DNA from: Streptomyces lanatus
GTDB lineage: Bacteria > Actinomycetota > Actinomycetes > Streptomycetales > Streptomycetaceae
NCBI RefSeq assembly: GCF_014655715.1
Contig: NZ_BNBM01000009.1
Location: 1 to 64,000 of the forward strand
DNA length: 64,000 nt
Direction of reading: 5' to 3'
Below, piece by piece: positions 57,413 through 64,000 of this stretch. How positions within the stretch are numbered: position 1 is the stretch's first letter; each line of letters begins with the position of its first letter. The translations under genes were made by a program, and so were the position numbers. Under the pieces are notes generated by a model. It saw nothing but the letters and a program-made list of their open reading frames with translations. It did no database searches and was not told the DNA's origin.

Positions 57413-59593
57413 TCATGTCACGTGGAAGATCCCGGCGTCGGTGCCCGCCGGGGTGTACTCCGCGAGCCGTGCCCTGAGGCCGTCCTCGCGCTGGGGCCGG
57501 TACAGGTCGTGGAAGGAGCCCATCTCGGCGCCGTCGTCCGAGCCACGCCGGATCTCTTCGGCGCACCGGTCGGCGAGCAGCCCGTACCAGGGCGTCCCGT
57601 AGCGCTCGGCAGTGAACAACGGCCGTACGCGACCGGCCTGTTCGGGCCCGGCGAGGTCGGGCTGGCAGCGGAACCGGCGCGGGGTGCGTGACCCCGGCGG
57701 CACGTACGAGTACCGGATGCAGCCGACGCCACGCCGGGCCACGTGCAGTCGCCCGGTGAGGATGGAGTTCTCGGCGATCTGCACGGCGTGGGTGAAGATC
57801 TCGCCGATCACCGTGGTGCGGTGCAGATGCAGCACCGCGTGGGCGTGGCGGCAGTCCGGCGCGGACAGGGCCTCGCGGTTCGGGCCGGTGGCGTCGAGGA
57901 TGCTGTCGCGCAGGTGGATGTCGAGAGGGTCCTCGCTCACCTCGTCGCCGATGACCTCGATGGTGCCGAGGATGCTGTGCTCGATCTGGACGCACGCGGT
58001 GGTGCGCTCCAGGACGATGCTGGGCTCCTCCGGCGAGTGCGGGTCGCACTCGGGCTCCAGCGACCAGCCGGGCACGAGCGTGGAGTGCCGTACGACGACG
58101 GCGCCCATGGGCCCGGTGACGTTGATGCCTCGTCCGGCGACCAGCAGCCCGTCGAGGACGATGCGCGGCCGCTCGTGCGGGGCGCAATCCTCCGACACGG
58201 CACGGATGTTGAGGGCGTCGGGGCGGTTGCTGTACCAGTCGAGCAGCCGGATCACCGGCCGCGTGCCCTCGGCTGCGCGCACTTCGAGCCGGTCGCCGGG
58301 GTCGAGGTCGAAGTCCAGCTGCTCCTGGTAGGCGCCGCTGTGAGTGATCTCGATGATGCCGTCGGGCCCGGTCCGGCCGGCACGCCGGTCGTGCTGCCAG
58401 GCCCGGTAGGCGTCCATGATCTGCCGATACGGCTGCCCGGGCCCGACCCGGTAGAACTCGGCCTCGGGACGCGGCTCACGGTCGGGCCGGTCGTACTCTC
58501 CGCCGCCCATGTCCGCGCCGAACGCGTAGTGGTAGTCCACCCACACGCCCTGCCGGGGCGCCGACCGCGACCCGAACGCGATCCGCCCGAGCTCCGGGTC
58601 GACGGCGACCTGCCCGCGCTTGGGCCGGTAACGCCAGTCGGACAGGTCGGCGACGACGATGTCCTGCGGTGGTACGGGCTGGTCCTCGCCGTCGCGCCGG
58701 ATGACGAGGCTCTTGCCGGGGCCGTAGTAGTCGGTGAGCCGGTCGTGGAGCTGGCGGCGGGTGATGAACGCCGGGACGTTGTCGATGGTCGCGATGTGCG
58801 TGGGCGACGGCTCCGGGAACGGCTTGGTGACCAGCGGGGTGTCGTTGCCCAGGATCGAGAAGGTGTAGAGGTTGCGGGCGCGGTCGACGCAGTACGCCGG
58901 GGACTGCGTGAGCGAGTGCGCCTTGAGCCGCCAGACGAAGAGGGCGACCCCGGCGGGCGTCCAACCACCTTGCCTGTGACGGGAGTTGGCCCGTCGTATG
59001 TCGACCGTGCGCGCCGTGGCGCCGAAGGGGCCGCCCGCGAGGTCGAGCGCGGAGTTGTCGCGCAGGTCGACGAGTCGGCCGCGCTCGGTGCGGTGGCCCG
59101 CGCCCAGCTTCACCGACTGGGTGTGGGACACCTGCCGGGACAGCTCGACGGCGCGGGCGGGCCAGCCGGTGACCTGATCGGAGAGTTCCTCCAGGAGGTG
59201 GAGGGTGCCCTTGCGGCGGCGGTTGGCGACGGTGGCGGCCACGTCGGCGCGCGGGGCCACGGCCTCGGCGAGGGCGGCACGGCCACCCTCGTGCAGCCCA
59301 GTCGTCAAGACCCGCTCATAGCCGGGCAGGGTGCGATAACCGACCAGATCACCGAGGTACGGCAGCACCCAGGGCGCCGCCGTCTCCACGAACAGGTCCT
59401 CGTAGCCCTGCTCGACGCCGTCGCGGACCCGGTCCAGCTGCTCGGCGATCACCGCGAGCAGCGCGCGTAGCGACTCGCCCTCCTCGGCGTCGCGCAGCAG
59501 GTGCCAGCGGGGCAGCAGCGCGGCGAGCCCGTCGGGTTCCCTGGACGTGGTCGCCGGGGAAGCCGTCTCCAACTCGACGTCCGGGGACATCAC
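57413..59593 (-). CDS. Phage tail protein I-like baseplate protein with beta-helix
   Basis: This 726-residue protein has a tail-protein-I-type N-terminus (LAALLPRWHLLRDAEEGESLRALLAVIAEQLDRVRDGVEQGYEDLFVETAAPWVLPYLGDLVGYRTL). The middle resembles baseplate wedge text. The C-terminal third looks like a right-handed beta-helix (GLLVAGRGINVTGPMGAVVVRHSTLVPGW, SIVLERTTACVQIEHSILGTIEV, DIHLRDSILDATG), a fold used in receptor-binding spikes. Its ATG overlaps the stop of the J-like gene (ATGA). It probably sits at the baseplate rim and contacts a target or the membrane. Confidence 0.72.
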   Translation of the reverse strand: MMSPDVELETASPATTSREPDGLAALLPRWHLLRDAEEGESLRALLAVIAEQLDRVRDGVEQGYEDLFVETAAPWVLPYLGDLVGYRTLPGYERVLTTGLHEGGRAALAEAVAPRADVAATVANRRRKGTLHLLEELSDQVTGWPARAVELSRQVSHTQSVKLGAGHRTERGRLVDLRDNSALDLAGGPFGATARTVDIRRANSRHRQGGWTPAGVALFVWRLKAHSLTQSPAYCVDRARNLYTFSILGNDTPLVTKPFPEPSPTHIATIDNVPAFITRRQLHDRLTDYYGPGKSLVIRRDGEDQPVPPQDIVVADLSDWRYRPKRGQVAVDPELGRIAFGSRSAPRQGVWVDYHYAFGADMGGGEYDRPDREPRPEAEFYRVGPGQPYRQIMDAYRAWQHDRRAGRTGPDGIIEITHSGAYQEQLDFDLDPGDRLEVRAAEGTRPVIRLLDWYSNRPDALNIRAVSEDCAPHERPRIVLDGLLVAGRGINVTGPMGAVVVRHSTLVPGWSLEPECDPHSPEEPSIVLERTTACVQIEHSILGTIEVIGDEVSEDPLDIHLRDSILDATGPNREALSAPDCRHAHAVLHLHRTTVIGEIFTHAVQIAENSILTGRLHVARRGVGCIRYSYVPPGSRTPRRFRCQPDLAGPEQAGRVRPLFTAERYGTPWYGLLADRCAEEIRRGSDDGAEMGSFHDLYRPQREDGLRARLAEYTPAGTDAGIFHVT

Positions 59594-62500
59594 TTGACCT
59601 CCGTCAGAATCAGGGTGTCCGCGGCCTTCGGCGACAGCATCGCGAGCTGCGCCGGGCGGATACCGCGGAAGACGAACACCGAACGGCCCTTCGCCAGGCG
59701 CCGGGTGTCGGTGATGTCGGGGTTGAGGCGCAGGAGTTCGGCGAGCGGGACACCGTACTTGGCGCAGATCTCGGAGAGCGTCTCGCCCTTCGCGGCACGG
59801 ACCGTGTGGGTCTTCTCGTCGTACGTCGCCGGGTGCGCCGGGACCGATGCCTTGGGCGGGCCGGGATCGGCGAGGATCCCGGTCAGCTCCTCGGGTGTGG
59901 CGGACGCGGGGACGCCGGTGAAGACGTCGACGTCCACGTAGTCGACGCCGGGCACGGAGTGGGCGGTGGCGAGGACGTCCGAGAGCCGGGCCGGTCGGCC
60001 CAACTCCCGTCCGTCGTAACCGAGTCGGGCGAGCAACGCCTGCCGCAGCCGGGGCTCCACGATCTCCCAGGCGTGGTCGGGGGCAACCTTCACCTTGGCG
60101 GCGATGAGCAGCAGGACGAGCTCCCGCACGTCCACCCGGACGGGAAGGTTCATGTCCCCGTACTCGGTGAGCGCGCCGCGCAGCGCCCTGAGCGTGTCCG
60201 AGTCGCCGTCGATCGGCACATCGTCGGTACCCGCTACCGTCACATGCAGCACCCGCCGCCGCCCGTCGAAGAGTTCACGCGCGGCGGCCCGGCCGATGCC
60301 GGCGCGGGAGCGTGCGAAGTCCTCGTAGTCGGACTCGGAGACCAGCCGGTCCAGCGCGGAGACGGCGAGCGGGATGGTACGGCGGGTCAGGCCGGGGCCG
60401 TCCGCGTCCGCGCCGCCCTTCGCCGGGCGCGGGTTGGTCACCTGGGTGACGCCGAGCGGCCGGGTCATGGGCTGGGTGACGCGGTCGGCGGCGACGTTGG
60501 CGGCCTTGCCGGTGCCGAAGCGGTAGCGGGCGCGGATGTTCTCGTTCCCTGACGGCAGTCGGGCGCCGTTGATGCCGTCGCCGAAGGTCACCGTCGTACG
60601 GCCGTCTGCGGTGGAGCCGGTGATGTAGACCCGCTCGACCGGGCCACGTCCGGCGAGGCTGTCGACCTCGTGCCACAGGACGCCGTCGACCCGGATCTCC
60701 AGCACTGGTGTGGCGCCGAGAGGGTTGTCGTCGGCGAGCCAGGTCAGCGGGGACTGCCAGAGCGCGAACGTCTGGTTCACCCGGTCCGAGTCCCCGCTGC
60801 CGATGGCCTCCTCGCGGCTCTCACCGTGGGTGGCCTCGACGACATTGCCGAGGACCTTGACCGTCTCACGGCGGTAGCGATGCGCGAGGTCGGCGGTCAG
60901 GGTGAGCCGGGTGTGCACATGGTCGCCGGGCAGTCGCGGATCGACGGCAGGGTCCGCGGCGGCGATGACGACGACCTCCGTGGCCGTCACCCCCGCCGTG
61001 CCCGGGATGTCGCTGCGCTCACCGCTCACCATGAGCGTCCGGCCCGGCCGCAACCCGTCGTACAGCTCGGCGAGTTCGATCTCGTTGCCGTGCACGTCCT
61101 CGCCGAGCGGTTCGTCGGCGAGGCGCAGCGGTTCGCCGGCCGCGTGCACGGTGGTGTCGCGGATGTGGGAGAGCAGTACGTCGAACTCGTCCAGCCACGG
61201 GTCGGCGAGGGTGAGTTCGGTGCCGCGTCCGGTGATGCCGTAGTTCGAGTACGCCGCCGTACGCGCCGCGACGACCTGGGTGGTGACGAAGTCGAGCTTC
61301 TTGTCGCCGGGGATGCCGTTCTCGGCCCCCTTGGCAGGGCGCTGAATGGCGACCCAGCTGCCGACGGTGATGCCGGTGTGGACCGTGTCCAGCTGAAGGA
61401 TGCGGCGGTTGAGCGGCTCCGGCTTGCTGGCGATGACGACCTCGACGTTGGGCTCGGTGCTGCCCACGGTGTACCTGGCGGTGATCTCGTACTCGCCGTG
61501 GGTGAACTGCTTGGAGTCGCCGGGCCGCAGTTCCTTCTGCTCGGAGCTGCCGTTGTGGATGCCGAAGTGCACGACGCCCTCGTCGTTGGGCCGGGACACG
61601 AAGAGCGTCCGCTCGGGCAGGCCGGGCAGGAAGCGGGCGGTGACGCCGGGCTCCTGGGAGTCGATGGGCCGCCGGTTGAGCCAGTTCAGGTCGCGGTCCT
61701 GGCTGGAGCGCACCGACAGCTCGACCTGACCCGTGCCGAGTGGGAAGGTCACCGGCTGGGCGCCGTTCAGATTCTCGGCACGCTGGTCGGAGCCACTGCC
61801 CTCGCCGTACTGGAACTCGGCACGGACCGGCGTCCGGCCGCCGGTGTCATACACGACGCGCATGCTCGCCAGCGTGGCCCCGGTGAGCGGCCAGTCGACG
61901 GTACGGATGACGCGGCCGCGGTCGTCCTGCACGGGCTTGAGCGGGGCGGTGGCGCCGAAGGGGGCTGCGGTGACCCGCATGGCGAGCAGTTCGCGGAGGA
62001 GCTGGGGGGTGCTGGGGGCGGCTTTGCGCCAGGCGGGGTAGAGGGCGCCGAGTCCGGGGTTGAGGGCGGAGAGGAGGCGGGCGGTGTCGCTGCCGGGGAG
62101 CTGGGGGCCGCTGCCGCCACGGGGGGCGGGGGTAGAGGCGCGCAGGGCCGGGAGTACAGCGCCGAGAGCCTCAAAGGCAGCGGCACGCCCGTCGCTTTTG
62201 AGGGGCGCGGGGCTGTATCGATTTGCGGCTCCGCCGCGGGGCGCGACCAGCCCAGACGGCGCGGCAGACGACTGACCACCAGGTGCCTCTGTTTGTGCCG
62301 GTGCCAATTCCAAGGCCCGCTCGGCGAGTTCGGCAAGCACCGCTTCCAGCTGCTCGAACCAGGCGGCGACATCCTCGTACGGCTCGGCCAACACCTGAGC
62401 CTCACCAAGCCGCGCAACAGGCTCGGCAAGCCGCGCCGCAAGCCGCTCAGGACTCTTGATCCCGTCCAAATCCCCCCGCAGGGGCGCGAGAACCTGATCC

Positions 62501-63402
62501 TCGAAGTCCTCGATGAGCCGACTGACCGGCCGAGGGTTGGGCACCTCGGGCGTAGGCGGCTCATCCCCGGGCTCCCCCGGCCCGGCCGGCGCAGCCGTCC
62601 ACCGCCGCACCTCGTCAACAAGCTCCTTCAACGTAGGCGGAGCAGACTTCGGCAGAGAGATCGCCGTGACCTCGTCCTCCCGATCCACACGCACCTTCGC
62701 GACAGGCAACAACTGCGGCTTCCCACCGGCCTGTTCGCCGAAGACAAACAGCAACTGATCCCCGGTATGGAGGGAATTGGCCGTGCCCTCGACAAAGATC
62801 TCCGAGCGCCGCTCAAGGTCCTCGGGCGTCACGAGGGACGGCCGCCGGCGCCGTACCTTCAGCTCGTTCCAGTCCCAGCGGGCCGTGAGGTCACGGCTGG
62901 TCTCGAAGGTCAAAGACTGCTCGTCGGCGGACGCCGGCACGCTGTGGCTGCGGGCGCCGCGCGGGATCAGCACGGACAGCGACTCGGCGCGCGGGTCGCG
63001 TTCCAGGCCGTACGCGAGATGCGTCGCGGCGGCGACGCCGGGCCGCGGCCGGTGGCCGACGAGGCGGCCGAGCAGGACGAGGGAGCGGTGCTCGTTGGCC
63101 GTACGGATGTAGGCCTCTTCGGCGATGCGCTCGGAGTGGAAGGTGAGCAGGTCACCGAGGACGGCGGTGGCGTCGAGGAGGCCGATCGACGGGTCGTCCG
63201 GGGTGCGCACGGTGAGGCCCTGGAGCGCCGGGTACGCGGGTGAGGCGAGCCGGTCAAGCAGGGCCGCGCGGAAGGAGCCGTATTCACCGACGCGGTAGTC
63301 GAGCGCGGTGCGCCCGGGCGGGTTGTGCACGGGAGCCGGGGCGAGGCGCTCGTCGTGGCCGCCGCGGCAGGCGCCGCCGCAAGTGCACTCGTCGATAGTC
63401 AT
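59590..63402 (-). CDS. Putative baseplate assembly (J-like) protein with C-terminal LysM
   Basis: This 1270-residue protein opens with a Cys-rich start (MTIDECTCGGACRGGHDE) and shows the J-type signature of injection-system baseplates: LDYRVGEYGSFRAALLDRL..LTVRTPDDPSIGLLDATAVLGDLLTFHSERIAEEAYIRTANEHRSLVLLGRLVGHRPRPGVAAATHLAY. The core J domain comes later (RRTIPLAVSALDRLVSESDYEDFARSRAGIGRAAARELFDGRRRVLHVTVAGTDDVPID, LLLIAAKVKV). A LysM module ends the protein (VRAAKGETLSEICAKYGVPLAELLRLNPDITDTRRLAKGRSVFV). An in-frame copy of the dispersed repeat sits at residues about 376-402. ATGA overlaps occur at both ends. Confidence 0.82.
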   Translation of the reverse strand: MTIDECTCGGACRGGHDERLAPAPVHNPPGRTALDYRVGEYGSFRAALLDRLASPAYPALQGLTVRTPDDPSIGLLDATAVLGDLLTFHSERIAEEAYIRTANEHRSLVLLGRLVGHRPRPGVAAATHLAYGLERDPRAESLSVLIPRGARSHSVPASADEQSLTFETSRDLTARWDWNELKVRRRRPSLVTPEDLERRSEIFVEGTANSLHTGDQLLFVFGEQAGGKPQLLPVAKVRVDREDEVTAISLPKSAPPTLKELVDEVRRWTAAPAGPGEPGDEPPTPEVPNPRPVSRLIEDFEDQVLAPLRGDLDGIKSPERLAARLAEPVARLGEAQVLAEPYEDVAAWFEQLEAVLAELAERALELAPAQTEAPGGQSSAAPSGLVAPRGGAANRYSPAPLKSDGRAAAFEALGAVLPALRASTPAPRGGSGPQLPGSDTARLLSALNPGLGALYPAWRKAAPSTPQLLRELLAMRVTAAPFGATAPLKPVQDDRGRVIRTVDWPLTGATLASMRVVYDTGGRTPVRAEFQYGEGSGSDQRAENLNGAQPVTFPLGTGQVELSVRSSQDRDLNWLNRRPIDSQEPGVTARFLPGLPERTLFVSRPNDEGVVHFGIHNGSSEQKELRPGDSKQFTHGEYEITARYTVGSTEPNVEVVIASKPEPLNRRILQLDTVHTGITVGSWVAIQRPAKGAENGIPGDKKLDFVTTQVVAARTAAYSNYGITGRGTELTLADPWLDEFDVLLSHIRDTTVHAAGEPLRLADEPLGEDVHGNEIELAELYDGLRPGRTLMVSGERSDIPGTAGVTATEVVVIAAADPAVDPRLPGDHVHTRLTLTADLAHRYRRETVKVLGNVVEATHGESREEAIGSGDSDRVNQTFALWQSPLTWLADDNPLGATPVLEIRVDGVLWHEVDSLAGRGPVERVYITGSTADGRTTVTFGDGINGARLPSGNENIRARYRFGTGKAANVAADRVTQPMTRPLGVTQVTNPRPAKGGADADGPGLTRRTIPLAVSALDRLVSESDYEDFARSRAGIGRAAARELFDGRRRVLHVTVAGTDDVPIDGDSDTLRALRGALTEYGDMNLPVRVDVRELVLLLIAAKVKVAPDHAWEIVEPRLRQALLARLGYDGRELGRPARLSDVLATAHSVPGVDYVDVDVFTGVPASATPEELTGILADPGPPKASVPAHPATYDEKTHTVRAAKGETLSEICAKYGVPLAELLRLNPDITDTRRLAKGRSVFVFRGIRPAQLAMLSPKAADTLILTEVK
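62195..62275 (+). repeat. Dispersed repeat copy inside a baseplate gene
   Basis: GAGGGGCGCGGGGCTGTATC, ATTTGCGGCTCCGCCGCGGG and GCGCGACCAGCCCAGACGGC follow the consensus of the intergenic copies at 9848 and 42694. On the minus strand it encodes SSAAPSGLVAPRGGAANRYS then PAPLKSDG within the J-like protein without breaking the frame. Confidence 0.75.
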
Positions 63403-64000
63403 CGCGCACCTCCCAGGGATATCGCCAGCCGGCCGTTCTCCGGCCGGTCCGGGTCGTTGTCGCAGATGGCGATCTCCAGCGGGCCGAGCCGCAGCACGCC
63501 GTCCTCCCTCTCTCCTCGGTCCGGTTCGAACAGCCTGTGCAGCCGGGTGACCTTGATGCTCTCCACGCCGGGCACCGCAGCCGCGACGGCGACCAGGCGG
63601 CTGAGCCGCACCGGTTCGCCGAAGGTCAGCGCGTCCGGGTGGAAGAAGCCCCGCACACCACTGCCGAGCACTCGGTACAGCTCGGCCAGGATCTGCCCGT
63701 GCTGGTGGCCCGGCTTGGCGCACACCGTGAGCGCGATGTCCAGCGGGACGAGTCGCGCGGCGCCGACGACGAGGTCGTGGCCGATGCGCCGGTACGGCTC
63801 CAGGGCCTGCGCGACGGACGCCAGCAACTCGGCGGACGGGGCGCCGGTGCCGTACGCGTCGACCGCGACATGCGCCTCCTGGACGCTGCCGGTCCAGCGC
63901 AGTTCGGCCGCCGCCCGCTGGACGCCGGGCAGGGCGGAGGCGAGGGCCGCGTAGTCCTCGGCGGTGACCGCGCGCAGCCGGGTGCGGCGCAGGTCGAGCG
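63399..64000 (-). CDS. Putative baseplate assembly protein (J-like), 5' end outside the window
   Basis: Only the last 200 codons are present. They read TAEDYAALASALPGVQRAAAELRW, ALEPYRRIGHDLVVGAARLVPLDIALTVCAKPGHQHGQILAELYRVLGSGVRGFFHPDALTFGEPVRLSRLVAVAAAVPGVESIKVTRLHRLFEP, and end with LGPLEIAICDNDPDRPENGRLAISLGGAR. This is the C-terminal half of a J-type baseplate protein. The stop overlaps the next start (ATGA). The rest of the injection system (sheath, tube, ATPase) is expected to the right. Confidence 0.78.
   Translation of the reverse strand, partial: LDLRRTRLRAVTAEDYAALASALPGVQRAAAELRWTGSVQEAHVAVDAYGTGAPSAELLASVAQALEPYRRIGHDLVVGAARLVPLDIALTVCAKPGHQHGQILAELYRVLGSGVRGFFHPDALTFGEPVRLSRLVAVAAAVPGVESIKVTRLHRLFEPDRGEREDGVLRLGPLEIAICDNDPDRPENGRLAISLGGAR

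Noticed and set aside
60670..63243. An 857-codon plus-strand open frame opposite the baseplate gene.
   Set aside because: It is the antisense shadow of the J-like gene; the minus strand shows family motifs and coupled starts, the plus strand shows none.
1..64000. CRISPR arrays, tRNA or rRNA genes, and polyketide or nonribosomal peptide clusters.
   Set aside because: No regularly spaced repeats, no cloverleaf I could support, and no ketosynthase, adenylation or carrier-protein motifs were seen.

Overview
The window reads as chromosomal DNA of a Streptomyces or very close relative. GC content and third-codon-position GC are very high, GTG starts are common, and many products are typical streptomycete families: DUF5134, DUF6214, DUF5997 and Rv1733c-like proteins, a CtpI-type P-type ATPase, a xylanase almost identical in plan to S. 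lividans XlnA, and a contractile-injection-system locus. Copies of the GC-rich intergenic repeat common in Streptomyces also occur. I see no rRNA, tRNA, CRISPR array or replication origin.

Layout. 0-12.9 kb holds housekeeping and stress genes: a frameshifted GNAT, VOC protein, MarR, DUF5134, PAP2, HAD, TetR with a clear operator, a divergent LVIVD-repeat/DUF305 pair, DUF6214, an FprA-like ferredoxin reductase, an NCS2 purine permease, and an ArsR regulator divergent from an old-yellow-enzyme reductase with two operators between them. 12.9-17.2 kb is a single 1445-residue P-type ATPase. 17.3-20.9 kb is a plant-wall locus: a CBM2-bearing esterase divergent from two pectate lyases, with a CebR-type operator between them. 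20.9-25.7 kb carries PaaX and AidB-like acyl-CoA dehydrogenase, an Rv1733c-like membrane protein and a BNR propeller.

25.7-30.9 kb and 36.1-39.3 kb are decayed accessory DNA: IS5 and IS110 remnants, an enoyl-CoA hydratase fragment, a frameshifted Mrr-like endonuclease and a second, broken ung. An Rrf2/SDR pair with large inverted repeats sits among them. Between these zones is a xylan locus (30.9-36.1 kb) with a ricin-module esterase and xlnA in one operon and a GH62 arabinofuranosidase divergent. This block, plus a metallophosphoesterase, is flanked by two direct copies of a 103-bp element with invariant ends.

38.2-50.9 kb has ung, a BadF-type sugar kinase, a CbiX-family chelatase, a lactonase-type propeller, a FUSC transporter, AsnC, HAD, a GH127 arabinofuranosidase with an inserted LamG domain, a stand-alone LysR-type effector domain, DUF5997 and a Dyp-type peroxidase. 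51.1-54.8 kb is a complete paaABCDE operon for phenylacetyl-CoA epoxidation. From 54.9 kb to the right edge is the baseplate end of a contractile injection system with coupled genes: baseplate J-like proteins, a tail-I-like protein, DUF6519 and a terminal amidase. One baseplate gene carries an in-frame copy of the chromosomal intergenic repeat.

Together the sugar enzymes point to a soil saprophyte attacking pectin, xylan and arabinan, with local control by LacI-, ArsR-, TetR- and Rrf2-type regulators.
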